Of a DNA stretch of 64,000 nt, positions 56,549 to 64,000 are shown piece by piece. Numbering within the stretch: position 1 is the stretch's first letter; every line of letters begins with the position of its first letter. The DNA lies in assembly GCF_900109075.1 (NCBI RefSeq), contig NZ_FNYS01000001.1, forward strand, positions 248,001-312,000. The letters run 5' to 3'. The notes below the pieces were generated by a model. The model was not told the DNA's origin. It saw only the letters and a list, made by a program, of their open reading frames with translations, and searched no databases. This stretch comes from Myroides marinus (GTDB taxonomy: Bacteria > Bacteroidota > Bacteroidia > Flavobacteriales > Flavobacteriaceae). A program made the position numbers and the translations under genes.

Positions 56549-57025
56549 TTAGTCTCTAGAAATCTCAAGAAGCTCAAACTTCATCGTACCATTAGGAACC
56601 TGTATCTCTGCTACATCTCCTACTGATTTTCCTAACAACCCTCTTCCGATAGGTGAAGTTACAGAAATCTTTCCAGCTTTAAGATCAGCTTCGCTTTCTG
56701 CTACTAATGTATAGGTAATCTCCATACCATTAGCTTGGTTCCTAATTTTTACTTTAGACAATACTAAAGCTTTAGACGTATCTAACTGAGACTCGTCTAT
56801 TAATCTAGCATTCGCTACTACCTCTTCTACTTTAGCTATCTTTAGTTCTAATAATCCTTGTGCTTCTTTGGCAGCATCATACTCTGCATTCTCAGACAAG
56901 TCTCCCTTATCCCTTGCATCAGCTATCGCTTGAGATGCTCTTGGACGCTCCACACTTTTCAACTGCTCTAATTCGTCTTTTAGTTTCTTAAGACCTTCCG
57001 CAGTATAATACGAAATCTTACTCAT
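56549..57025 (-). CDS. greA: Transcript cleavage factor GreA
   Basis: A 158-residue RNA polymerase factor. The N-terminal coiled coil begins SYYTAEGLKKLKDELEQLK and carries the conserved acidic tip ARDKGDLSENAEYDAAKEAQ; the C-terminal FKBP-like domain contains ISVTSPIGRGLLGKSVGD. It rescues backtracked polymerase by cleaving the nascent RNA. A terminator-like hairpin sits in its leader. Confidence 0.96.
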   Translation of the reverse strand: MSKISYYTAEGLKKLKDELEQLKSVERPRASQAIADARDKGDLSENAEYDAAKEAQGLLELKIAKVEEVVANARLIDESQLDTSKALVLSKVKIRNQANGMEITYTLVAESEADLKAGKISVTSPIGRGLLGKSVGDVAEIQVPNGTMKFELLEISRD

Positions 57026-57051
57026 AATTAACTCGTTTATATAAATAGAAA

Positions 57052-57073
57052 AAATCCCATAAAAACGGGATTC
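57052..57073 (-). promoter_or_regulatory. Terminator-like hairpin in the greA leader
   Basis: On the minus strand AATCCC pairs with GGGATT around an 8-nt loop and is followed by T residues, 27 bp before greA and just downstream of its promoter. It resembles the leader terminator that produces short RNAs at greA in E. coli. The stem is only 6 bp. Confidence 0.5.
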
Positions 57074-57080
57074 TTCACTA

Positions 57081-57111
57081 TAAAGATATTTTTATTTTTT
57101 CGTTAAATCAA
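57081..57111 (-). promoter_or_regulatory. Promoter of greA
   Basis: On the minus strand TTG (57111-57109), a 20-bp spacer and TATCTTTA (57088-57081), which differs from TAnnTTTG in the last base. Confidence 0.6.
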
Positions 57112-57150
57112 TAATTGACTGTTCTGTTATATTTGTCAAAGTTAAATAAT

Positions 57151-57158
57151 TAAATTTG
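57151..57158 (+). promoter_or_regulatory. -7 element of the Rieske-like lipoprotein gene
   Basis: TAAATTTG, 21 bp before the ATG. A second exact TATATTTG lies at 57128-57135. The nearest TTG is 15 bp upstream, shorter than normal. Confidence 0.4.
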
Positions 57159-57179
57159 TTTTTCAAATAGTTTATTAAA

Positions 57180-57635
57180 ATGAAGAAGATATTTCTAATC
57201 CTATTTACCATAGTCATAACTATCTCTTGTAGTAAGAGTAACAACGATAATAACTACCCAAATATTCCTGTAGTTAATATTAATTTTGATTTAAATCTGA
57301 ACCTCCCTTCTGCAAATGATTTACGTGTTCCTAATGGGACTTACATTGACTATAATCACGGATATAATGGGATTGCGATTGTTAATAATGTAAGATATTA
57401 CTCTGCATGGGAATTAACCTGCCCTGATCACAATGCTGCTACTCCATGTTCTAAATTAGTTCAAAAGAAGAAAAATGATATCTATGTATATTGTCAATGT
57501 AAAGATAAGCACAATGGACAAGAGGCGCAGTTTAGTCTAATCACAGGTCAATCCATGACTCCTGGATTAAAGTATGTCCAACTAAAACCTTATCCAGTAT
57601 ACGAATCTAATGGAGCACTAAGAATTCGCTACTAG
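57180..57635 (+). CDS. Rieske-like lipoprotein with altered ligands
   Basis: A 151-residue lipoprotein (lipobox ITISC, Cys17). Residues 70-151 resemble a Rieske ferredoxin: YSAWELTCPDHNAA near residue 81, then YVYCQCKDKHNGQEAQFSLITGQ and a C-terminal KPYPVYESNGALRIRY, which mirrors the usual end of a Rieske domain. The cluster ligands are altered: CPDH (Cys81, His84) instead of CxH, and CQCKDKH (Cys105, Cys107, His111) instead of CxxH. Whether it binds iron-sulfur is unknown. It may be attached to the periplasmic side of a membrane. Confidence 0.65.
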   Translation: MKKIFLILFTIVITISCSKSNNDNNYPNIPVVNINFDLNLNLPSANDLRVPNGTYIDYNHGYNGIAIVNNVRYYSAWELTCPDHNAATPCSKLVQKKKNDIYVYCQCKDKHNGQEAQFSLITGQSMTPGLKYVQLKPYPVYESNGALRIRY

Positions 57636-57720
57636 ACATCATATCTATAAAGCAAAGAAGTATACCTTATTTACAGCAAGTGAACTAGGTACAACTAATC
57701 TGAAATACCTAATACTTATA

Positions 57721-57757
57721 ACAAAAAAACACCATATCGCTATGGTGTTTTTTTGTT
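57721..57757. terminator. Bidirectional terminator
   Basis: An 11-bp stem (AAAACACCATA at 57726-57736 with 57741-57751), 4-nt loop, A run on the left and T run on the right, between the convergent lipoprotein and TonB receptor genes. Confidence 0.93.
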
Positions 57758-57796
57758 ATAAGTAATCTAGCCTATTAGATTGCTTGGTTATAATAT

Positions 57797-59941
57797 TTAG
57801 AACTTAATAGTTAGCCCAGCTAAAATATTAAACTCTGCCTGTGGATAATATGATGGTCCCCATTCTGGGTCATAATATCCGTTAGACATATACTTCACAT
57901 TAAATATATTATTTGCCAATACAGATACTCCTACTGATCTTACCCATCCCTTAATAGGAAACTCATACGTAGCACTAAGATCATTGATAAAATAAGAATC
58001 TAACTTAGACTCTTTTGCATCTAGATTAGCCATATACTGCTCACCTACGAATTTAGTTAGCAAGGATACACTCATTCCCTCTACTGGTAGATAAGTAATA
58101 GCATTAGATGCGATGAAGTCAGGTGAGAACGCAATATTAGTAGTACCTAAATTTACTGCCTGTCCATCCACTGTAGTCATAAAGTTTTTATTCTTATTCG
58201 CACTTATCGTCATACTAGGAGCCCAGTATAGCTTATCTAATACACGTACATTAGCATCTATCTCAATACCTGCTCTATAGCTATCCCCACTATTCGCTCT
58301 TAACATCCCTCCTACATCATTAATTTCTCCTGTTAAGATTAATTGGTTCTTATACTTCATGTAATATGCATTCACATTTACAGTAGCTCTATTCCCTTTA
58401 AATCTCCATCCTAGCTCATAATCATCCATACTCTCAGACTTAGGCTTTCCTTCACCTTCATAATCCTTTCGATTAGGCTCTCTATTTCCTTTAGCATAGG
58501 AGAAATACAGTTGATTAGAATCATCTACCTGATATGTAATACCTCCTTTAGGATTAAAGAAGTTAAACTTATCATCTACTAAACCTGTTTCAATACCGTT
58601 AGCCTCATACGTCACACGTCTATACTGCATATCTCCATATAAACTCCACTTATCAGCGAACTGCCAAGTAGCCTTCGCATAGAAGTTCATATCTGTCTTT
58701 ACAGCATCATCTCTATAGTATTCATAATTAGGCGTTAGCTTCACAGGTTCTCTAGTCCATAACACATTACCGAAGTGATCACCTTCATATTTATTAGCTC
58801 CTCCTCCTACGATTACACTTATTTTATCAGCAGTATAATTCGTATTGAACACCATTCCATAGAAATGATTAGCTAAACTCTTCTGTCTAATTAAGTCAGT
58901 CTTATTTACCTCTTTACCATCTACCACGATAGGATTAAAACCATACGTCTTAAACTTTTGGTTAGTCTTATAATTCTCATAATATCCATCACCCTTAGTA
59001 TAGTGAAGAGACACATTAGATGACCATGCTGAAGACCACTTCTCACTCCAGTGTAGCTGATAATGTGTCTGTATATAATTATCAGTCTCATTATCATAGA
59101 ACTGTGTATTTCCTTGATCATCCTTATACTTTCCAGCAGGATTATACCTACGTCCGTACTTATCTATATCCGCCTGAGATACACCATTCCACGCTTGGTA
59201 AGTTCTCTGTTTTCCACCGAACATTACAGCTTTTACTAATGACGTTTCACCCACATACACCCCTTGTAAATAATATGACTTCATCTTAGACAAAGCTCTA
59301 TCGATATATCCATCAGACTTCATATCAGACAAACGACCTGCAATCTCAAACTTGTCATTGATTAAACCAGTACTGAACTTAACCGTAGACTTTCGAGTAT
59401 TATAACTACCAAAAGAATTAGATATTTCTCCATTAGCATCATGAGAATAGTCATCTGTCTTTAAGTTAAGACTTGCACCAAAAGCAGCAGAGCCGTTAGT
59501 TGATGTTCCTACTCCACGTTGCAACTGTAAATTCTGTACAGAAGAAGTAAAGTCAGGCATATTTACCCAAAACGAACCTTGAGACTCTCCATCGTTATAC
59601 GGAATACCATTTAGCGTTACATTGACACGAGTAGCATCAGATCCACGTACTCTAAAGCTAGAATACCCTATCCCATTACCCGCGTCTGTAGTAGTCACCA
59701 CAGAAGTCATATAAGACATCATCGTAGGAATATCTTGACCTAGATTACGCTTACCTAAGTCCTTCTTAGACAAGTTAGCATAAGCGATAGGTGTCTTCTC
59801 ATCCACACGAACAGCAGATAATACAATTTCGTTAAGTGTTGATTGTTGAATAGAATCTTTTACTTGTTTATCTTGAGCGTAAGCTGTAGCACCTATACAG
59901 GTAGCTGTCAAGACTAAAGATTGTAGTAAAGTTTTTTTCAT
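57797..59941 (-). CDS. TonB-dependent receptor, probable thiamin importer
   Basis: A 714-residue outer-membrane receptor with a signal peptide ending YAQ, a plug domain (SYSSFRVRGSDATRVNVTLNGIPYNDGE near residue 105, then VQRGVGTSTNGSAAFGASLNLKT-like sequence) and a beta barrel whose last residues are FNILAGLTIKF. The start was set at the ATG at 59941, which gives a normal signal peptide. A TPP riboswitch directly upstream makes thiamin or a thiamin phosphate the likely substrate, as for known Bacteroidota OMthi receptors; that is inference from regulation. Confidence 0.92.
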   Translation of the reverse strand: MKKTLLQSLVLTATCIGATAYAQDKQVKDSIQQSTLNEIVLSAVRVDEKTPIAYANLSKKDLGKRNLGQDIPTMMSYMTSVVTTTDAGNGIGYSSFRVRGSDATRVNVTLNGIPYNDGESQGSFWVNMPDFTSSVQNLQLQRGVGTSTNGSAAFGASLNLKTDDYSHDANGEISNSFGSYNTRKSTVKFSTGLINDKFEIAGRLSDMKSDGYIDRALSKMKSYYLQGVYVGETSLVKAVMFGGKQRTYQAWNGVSQADIDKYGRRYNPAGKYKDDQGNTQFYDNETDNYIQTHYQLHWSEKWSSAWSSNVSLHYTKGDGYYENYKTNQKFKTYGFNPIVVDGKEVNKTDLIRQKSLANHFYGMVFNTNYTADKISVIVGGGANKYEGDHFGNVLWTREPVKLTPNYEYYRDDAVKTDMNFYAKATWQFADKWSLYGDMQYRRVTYEANGIETGLVDDKFNFFNPKGGITYQVDDSNQLYFSYAKGNREPNRKDYEGEGKPKSESMDDYELGWRFKGNRATVNVNAYYMKYKNQLILTGEINDVGGMLRANSGDSYRAGIEIDANVRVLDKLYWAPSMTISANKNKNFMTTVDGQAVNLGTTNIAFSPDFIASNAITYLPVEGMSVSLLTKFVGEQYMANLDAKESKLDSYFINDLSATYEFPIKGWVRSVGVSVLANNIFNVKYMSNGYYDPEWGPSYYPQAEFNILAGLTIKF

Positions 59942-60008
59942 TCGTAAAAAAGTATCTACAAATAAAAGGGGCAATTATTCTTATTAATTAATAATTACAC
60001 TAGTCCAT

Positions 60009-60030
60009 AACAGTTCTAGCAAGAACTGTT
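60009..60030 (-). promoter_or_regulatory. Expression-platform hairpin of the second TPP riboswitch
   Basis: AACAGTTCT and AGAACTGTT form a 9-bp stem with a 4-nt loop just after the aptamer. No T run follows, so it is not a standard terminator; the start codon is 67 bp further on. Confidence 0.6.
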
Positions 60031-60106
60031 CTTACTCCCTTGGCAGCATTACCTGCCCAGGTTCTATGGGTATGATCTCAGCCGTACGGCACCCCTTTGA
60101 GATTTA
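60031..60106 (-). ncRNA. TPP riboswitch (THI element) of the TonB receptor gene
   Basis: On the minus strand the aptamer blocks run AAAGGGGTGCC, GGCTGAGATCATACCC, GAACCTGGGCAGGTAATGCTGCC and AAGGGAG, the standard THI order. The promoter lies 6 bp upstream. Confidence 0.95.
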
Positions 60107-60111
60107 TGGTA

Positions 60112-60143
60112 CAAATATAGGCTGTTTTTCGAAAGAAAAACAA
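60112..60143 (-). promoter_or_regulatory. Promoter of the riboswitch-TonB receptor unit
   Basis: On the minus strand TTG (60143-60141), a 21-bp spacer and TATATTTG (60119-60112). The predicted start is close to the 5' end of the riboswitch. Confidence 0.8.
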
Positions 60144-60180
60144 CAATTCAATTAAGATAAATTCTTTAACACAGTTAGAC

Positions 60181-60579
60181 TTATAACACTCTTTTTCTCA
60201 AGGCTTTCTTTAAAGAATTCTGTTGTTTATTCTCTTTTCTCTTCTGTATTACTCGACGAGGAGTCTTAGTTTCTCTACGTTCTTTCTCTATGTGCAACCC
60301 AATAGCTAACAATTGAAAGAAACGGTCTACTACAATCTCTTTATTCTTAATCTGACTACGTGTATTATCTGCATCTAAGATAAGTACTCCCTCCTTATTA
60401 AATCTGTTCTTTAGACGTTCTAACAGTAGCGTACGCTCTTCATCAGATACTCCTTGCGAATTCATACAGTCCCAAGACAACACTACCTTAGAAGACACTT
60501 TATTAACGTTCTGACCTCCAGCACCACTACTGCGTACTGCCTTAAAGCTCAATTCTTTTTCTATTACTTCTCTAAGCAT
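60181..60579 (-). CDS. arfB: ArfB/YaeJ-type peptidyl-tRNA hydrolase
   Basis: A 132-residue ribosome-rescue factor with the catalytic GGQ in SSGAGGQNVNK near residue 23 and a basic C-terminal tail (KTPRRVIQKRKENKQQNSLKKALRKR) that enters the empty mRNA channel. It releases peptides from stalled ribosomes independently of a stop codon. It overlaps the end of the PnuC-family gene by 16 bp. Confidence 0.92.
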   Translation of the reverse strand: MLREVIEKELSFKAVRSSGAGGQNVNKVSSKVVLSWDCMNSQGVSDEERTLLLERLKNRFNKEGVLILDADNTRSQIKNKEIVVDRFFQLLAIGLHIEKERRETKTPRRVIQKRKENKQQNSLKKALRKRVL

Positions 60580-61190
60580 TTTCCTCTATTTATAGTTTTA
60601 TACCACGAGATATAAGCCATCGTGGCCAATACAGTAAAGATAGCAAATTGTACTGCTAAAATACCATATCCTCTATATGCATATAAGGGAACAGATACGA
60701 TATCACCTATAATCCATAATGTCCAGTTCTCAATTTTCTTTAAAGCCATATAGTACATCCCCGTAAAGAAGATACCTGACGTGATGATATCTATATAATT
60801 TTCGGGTAAAATCTCTTTCCCAGAGAAATGATATACACCGTAGATTACCACTAATGTCACAAAGAATATAATAATACCGTTAACCTTCTCTCGCATATTA
60901 GTTCGACTAATCTTAAGCACTGTATCTCCATCTTTCTGTCTAGACCAATTATACCATCCGTAAACACTCATGATAGAGTAATATCCATTTAAGATCATGT
61001 CTCCATAATAACCGATAACGTATAATAAATAAACTGTAATAATAGTAGCGATAATACCTGTAGGATAGACTAAGATATTTTCCTTACCCGCATACCATAC
61101 ACTCAGTATACCGAATATAAATACTATTGATTCTAATATTATCTGAAGAGAACTCGCCTCTTTATAAGCTCCAAAGAAAAAGTCAAACAT
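60564..61190 (-). CDS. PnuC-family vitamin permease (possibly thiamin, PnuT)
   Basis: A 208-residue membrane protein with about seven hydrophobic segments and the PnuC signature NGYYSIMSVYGWYNWSRQ near residue 75. PnuC members import nicotinamide riboside and PnuT members import thiamin; proximity to a TPP-regulated TonB receptor favours thiamin, but this gene is upstream of, not behind, the riboswitch. The ATG at 61190 was chosen because an upstream frame start would lie inside the terminator of the preceding gene. Confidence 0.85.
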   Translation of the reverse strand: MFDFFFGAYKEASSLQIILESIVFIFGILSVWYAGKENILVYPTGIIATIITVYLLYVIGYYGDMILNGYYSIMSVYGWYNWSRQKDGDTVLKISRTNMREKVNGIIIFFVTLVVIYGVYHFSGKEILPENYIDIITSGIFFTGMYYMALKKIENWTLWIIGDIVSVPLYAYRGYGILAVQFAIFTVLATMAYISWYKTINRGKCLEK

Positions 61191-61205
61191 AAGTAGTGTG
61201 TTGTA

Positions 61206-61240
61206 TAAAAAAACCGCGTTCTCTAAGAGAACGCGGTTCA
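61206..61240 (-). terminator. Intrinsic terminator after the BI-1 gene
   Basis: A 12-bp GC-rich stem (61212-61223 and 61227-61238) with a 3-nt loop, followed on the minus strand by a T run. Confidence 0.93.
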
Positions 61241-61262
61241 AATGTATAATTTATCTTTCTAA

Positions 61263-61982
61263 TTAGTTGTTTCTGCTCATTAATATTCTTAGGATGTACC
61301 AGAATAATAACATTAAAGATGCAAATAATGATAGAGCTGCAGGGATGTATTGGTTCGCTGCGTACTCATTCTTAATCTGCCAAGTAGAGTATAAGATAGA
61401 TCCTGATGCTAATCCAACCATAGCTAATGAGAACCATAAACCTAAGTCAAATCCGAAGATCATACCAGCGATGATAACTCCTAATGCTAAAAAGAATCCA
61501 ATAGTTAGGATAGATCTCATAAATGAGAAATTAACGCTAGATCCAAATACTACTCCTGTCAATCCTCCGAATAATGCTAAAGTCAAGATACCAGCTTGAG
61601 CTAATAAAGCTCCATTAGGTGCCATGCTTAAAGCGATATACATAATAGGCACGAAGATTAATGCTTCTGCGAATGTATATAAGAAGAACCCAGCGTACTG
61701 TTGTGTCTTATTTGTTGTATTATCAGCTAACTTTTGAGCATACCAAGTAATTCCCATAAAAGCACCAATCACGATAAGCCATGAGAATTTACCCATTCCG
61801 ATAAGCTTAAACATTCCTTCTACTACGAATGGAGTATTAAGCATAATAGTTTCTAAAATAATAAAAGCTAATACTCCCATAGCTAGGGTAGCATAAGTCT
61901 TTTTATAAAATTGTGCTCTTACTGTCTCAGATTCCTGAGCAACAGGCACCATGTAATTCAAATTGTTAAAATTATTTTCCAT
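61263..61982 (-). CDS. Bax inhibitor-1/YccA-family membrane protein
   Basis: A 239-residue protein with seven hydrophobic segments and the family features FYKKTYATLAMGVLAF near residue 26 and a Phe/Gly-rich sixth helix. Bacterial members (YbhL, YccA, BsYetJ) are pH-dependent calcium leak channels or modulators of FtsH. It forms a single-gene unit. Confidence 0.92.
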   Translation of the reverse strand: MENNFNNLNYMVPVAQESETVRAQFYKKTYATLAMGVLAFIILETIMLNTPFVVEGMFKLIGMGKFSWLIVIGAFMGITWYAQKLADNTTNKTQQYAGFFLYTFAEALIFVPIMYIALSMAPNGALLAQAGILTLALFGGLTGVVFGSSVNFSFMRSILTIGFFLALGVIIAGMIFGFDLGLWFSLAMVGLASGSILYSTWQIKNEYAANQYIPAALSLFASLMLLFWYILRILMSRNN

Positions 61983-61999
61983 TCCTTTTATATTTTTAC

Positions 62000-62007
62000 C
62001 AAAAATA
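62000..62007 (-). promoter_or_regulatory. -7 element of the BI-1 gene
   Basis: TATTTTTG on the minus strand, 17 bp before the BI-1 start. No -33 TTG found. Confidence 0.4.
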
Positions 62008-62029
62008 GTAATTAAAATTATAATTTATA

Positions 62030-62647
62030 CTATGATTTTGATTCTAACGCATAAACCAACACGAAATTACCTAAATCAATTAGCTTATATTCAAACAGTT
62101 GTTTAAATATTTCATTATTCACAATAGCTCGCTTCTCTCCAGTCAATACATTCATATCATCTTTAAAACTCAGACTACGAGATTCACACATTTTAAACAT
62201 AGCTTCTTTAGCACACCACACCTCAGTTAACACCTCTATTTCGTTTTGTGCGTTTGTAGCTAACTCCAATTCTATTGTATTACAGAATTTATTAGCGATG
62301 CGTTTTATCTTATCTCTTTTCATCTCCACGTCTATTCCTACATTCTCAGTTCCTATTATGATAGACGCATATTCAAAAGAGTGAGATATAGAAATATGAG
62401 AACCATCTACTAATGACGGTTTACCATTCTCATCATAACACAAATCTAAATCAGAATACCCAGCAGCACTTAACAAATGTCTCACGGCCATAAAGCCTTT
62501 TTGATGTACCTCTGATTTCATTTTACTGAAGCGCTCTTTTGTAGCCTCTCGCAGTACAACACCCTCTCTAAGATTATCCAGATTCTCTTCTACTCTCCAG
62601 ATAAGTACTCTATAATTATCTTCTATTATCTCTTTTATTAAAGGCAT
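62030..62647 (-). CDS. 4'-phosphopantetheinyl transferase (Sfp type)
   Basis: A 205-residue enzyme that attaches phosphopantetheine to carrier proteins. The magnesium/CoA motif VGIDVEMKRDKIKRIANKFC near residue 102 and WCAKEAMFKM near residue 147 are the Sfp-family signatures, and SISHSFEYASI precedes them. It may serve acyl-carrier or secondary-metabolite proteins; no synthase is adjacent. Confidence 0.9.
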   Translation of the reverse strand: MPLIKEIIEDNYRVLIWRVEENLDNLREGVVLREATKERFSKMKSEVHQKGFMAVRHLLSAAGYSDLDLCYDENGKPSLVDGSHISISHSFEYASIIIGTENVGIDVEMKRDKIKRIANKFCNTIELELATNAQNEIEVLTEVWCAKEAMFKMCESRSLSFKDDMNVLTGEKRAIVNNEIFKQLFEYKLIDLGNFVLVYALESKS

Positions 62648-62740
62648 ATTCTCATCTCTAATTAATAAGGCAAAGATATATGAAATAAAAAACTCTTCAT
62701 TACATCATTTACTCAAGGGAAGTAATCTCTACTTTATACT

Positions 62741-62772
62741 ACAAAAAAAGCCACTCAAACGAGCGGCTTTTA
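62741..62772 (-). terminator. Intrinsic terminator after mscL
   Basis: AAAAGCC-CTC and GAG-GGCTTTT pair with one internal mismatch, and T residues follow on the minus strand, 22 bp past the mscL stop. Confidence 0.85.
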
Positions 62773-62793
62773 AATATTAGTGATTATTCTAAT

Positions 62794-63234
62794 TTATTGT
62801 TTCTTTAATAAATCTCTAATTTCAGCTAAAAGATCTTCTTGAGTAGGTGCTGGTGGTCCTGCTGGTGCTTCCTCTACTGCTGCAGCTTCTTTCTTCTTCA
62901 ATGTGTTGATTCCTTTAACTAATAAGAACACACACAGTGCTAATAAAGTAAAGTTGATAACTTCAGTAATGAAACTACCATACGCAAATACAACGTTTCC
63001 GTCAATTCCTCTAGCTGCTGCTAATGGAGCTCCGTCAGGTGCATCTCCTTTTAACACTAAATACATATTAGAGAAGTCTGGTGTACCAATAATAGCTGAT
63101 ACGATAGGCATGATAACGTCGTTAACTACACTTGTAACGATTTTACCGAATGCTCCCCCAATGATAACCCCTACTGCAAGGTCCATTACATTCCCTTTAA
63201 CAGCGAATTCTTTAAATTCTTTTACAAATCCCAT
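62794..63234 (-). CDS. mscL: Large-conductance mechanosensitive channel
   Basis: A 146-residue channel protein with the opening [37 protein letters not shown], two transmembrane helices joined by a short periplasmic loop, and a C-terminal cytoplasmic helix ([15 protein letters not shown]). It acts as a safety valve during osmotic downshock. It lies 44 bp downstream of alr. Confidence 0.96.
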   Translation of the reverse strand: MGFVKEFKEFAVKGNVMDLAVGVIIGGAFGKIVTSVVNDVIMPIVSAIIGTPDFSNMYLVLKGDAPDGAPLAAARGIDGNVVFAYGSFITEVINFTLLALCVFLLVKGINTLKKKEAAAVEEAPAGPPAPTQEDLLAEIRDLLKKQ

Positions 63235-63278
63235 AATCTTGATTGTTTAAGTTTTGAAGTGTTAAAAATATAACTTTT

Positions 63279-64000
63279 TTACTCTACAAAAAAAATTCTT
63301 TTAACGCGAAGTGCAATACTTGTTAAAATCTCATATGGTATAGTATTTATTTTTTCAGCTATTATAGTGACAGGCAGGTCTTTACCAAAAATAATGACTT
63401 CATCATTTTCTTCACAATTTATATTTGTTACATTAATCATTAACATATCCATACAAATCGAACCTGTTATTTCTGCTTTTTGCCCATTTACCAAGACATA
63501 GCCGACACCTGCACCCCATGATCGATGCACGCCATCAGCATAACCAATTGGTACTGTGGCTATACGAGTTCGACCTTGTGAACGGAATCTTCTACCATAT
63601 CCAACACTATCAGCATCATTTATTTCCTTTATTTGCATTATGCGAGTTTTAAGAGTGCTCACATTAGCCAATTGTTGCATTTCTTCTTTATCATTTCCTA
63701 CTCCATATAATCCAATACCCAATCTTACCATGTCAAACTGATATGCTGTAAAGTGAAAAATACCAGATGTATTTAAAATATGTCTAATAGGATTAATATC
63801 TAGCTCCTGCATTAGTTTATCCGAATTCTGTGTAAACATATCTATTTGCCCTAAAGTAAAATCAGTGTACTCGGGCATATCACTCGAAGATAAATGAGAG
63901 AATATAGACTTCACCTCTACTACATTAGTATGTCTAAGTACTTCGATTAGTTCGTCTAAGTCTCCTGTCAAGAATCCGTGTCTATGCATCCCCGTATCTA
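63279..64000 (-). CDS. alr: Alanine racemase, C-terminal part (5' end outside window)
   Basis: The frame is open to the right edge, so the N terminus and the PLP-lysine region are missing. What is visible is KV-DTGMHRHGF at the edge, HFTAYQFDMVRLGIGLYG, the SVGYGRRF segment with the catalytic Tyr of the second subunit, PIGYADGVHRSW and ITGSICMDMLMINV. It supplies D-alanine for peptidoglycan. In many Bacteroidota the gene is fused to murF; the missing part prevents a decision here. Confidence 0.9.
   Translation of the reverse strand, partial: DTGMHRHGFLTGDLDELIEVLRHTNVVEVKSIFSHLSSSDMPEYTDFTLGQIDMFTQNSDKLMQELDINPIRHILNTSGIFHFTAYQFDMVRLGIGLYGVGNDKEEMQQLANVSTLKTRIMQIKEINDADSVGYGRRFRSQGRTRIATVPIGYADGVHRSWGAGVGYVLVNGQKAEITGSICMDMLMINVTNINCEENDEVIIFGKDLPVTIIAEKINTIPYEILTSIALRVKRIFFVE

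Noticed and set aside
57840-57848. TTATCCACA on the minus strand, a perfect DnaA box
   Set aside because: An isolated copy inside the TonB receptor gene with no neighbours; single matches are expected by chance.
60181-61190. arfB and the PnuC-family gene as members of the riboswitch unit
   Set aside because: Both lie upstream of the promoter at 60112-60143, so the aptamer does not control them.
61226-61245. GGTTCAAAT, similar to a tRNA T-loop
   Set aside because: It is part of the BI-1 terminator stem; no acceptor or anticodon arms are present.

Overview
The window is an AT-rich stretch of a Bacteroidota chromosome, almost certainly from a Flavobacteriaceae member (Myroides- or Flavobacterium-like; the genus is a guess). 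The evidence is the mraZ-rsmH-ftsL-ftsI-murE-mraY-murD-ftsW-murG gene order, a SusC/SusD pair, a penicillin-binding protein with a PASTA domain, DUF4271, DUF4296 and DUF3127 proteins, and promoters of the TTG-N19/21-TAnnTTTG type instead of sigma-70 boxes. No tRNA, rRNA, CRISPR array, insertion sequence or prophage was seen, so this is mostly core chromosome with a few accessory islands.

Layout. 1-9.8 kb: division and cell-wall (dcw) operon on the minus strand, running off the left edge inside murG and headed by mraZ with a three-repeat MraZ operator. 10-12.4 kb: alpha/beta hydrolase, engB and a LuxR-type regulator. 12.5-17.2 kb: SusD/SusC nutrient uptake pair with a 720-bp upstream region containing a palindrome and an 11-bp repeat tract. 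17.9-24.4 kb: tyrS, an NAD-dependent epimerase, DUF4296 lipoprotein, pyrC, polyprenol-phosphate glycosyltransferase, DUF4271 and hemD. 24.5-33 kb: pckA, DUF423, a saccharopine-dehydrogenase-like enzyme, a double-ATPase ABC protein, an OsmC protein behind an attenuator-like leader, an exonuclease and a serine hydrolase. 33-40.8 kb: an 827-bp noncoding region with a 22-bp-arm inverted repeat, an O-methyltransferase, PAP2, tatA, five tandem paralogs of a secreted CarboxypepD_reg-like family, pepE and an Ig-like lipoprotein. 40.9-43.9 kb: rplM-rpsI-rpsB-tsf. 43.9-45.7 kb: a cation symporter and a methyltransferase. 45.7-52.6 kb: TPP-riboswitch-controlled thiamin operon thiS-thiC-thiE-like-thiD-thiE-thiG-thiH-thiF. 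52.5-57.6 kb: aat, a DUF3127 protein with an SSB-like tail, a flavin reductase, a histidine kinase, HIT, greA and a Rieske-like lipoprotein. 57.8-61.2 kb: a second TPP riboswitch driving a TonB receptor (probable thiamin importer) next to arfB and a PnuC-family permease. 61.2-64 kb: BI-1, a phosphopantetheinyl transferase, mscL and alr, which runs off the right edge.

The genes describe a free-living heterotroph with meso-DAP peptidoglycan (MurE carries the DNPR signature) that both makes and probably imports thiamin under TPP control. The most unexpected signal is a cluster of eight DnaA-box-like nonamers, all in one orientation, inside the thiE-like gene (48024-48340). Six are the identical nonamer TTATCAACA, lying in two reading frames, and the central ones are spaced near whole helical turns. 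Other points worth a look are the SSB-type tip on the DUF3127 protein, the Cys-Cys leader ORF plus terminator in front of osmC, the start-codon-sequestering hairpin behind the first riboswitch, and the 11-bp repeat family found at two distant intergenic loci.
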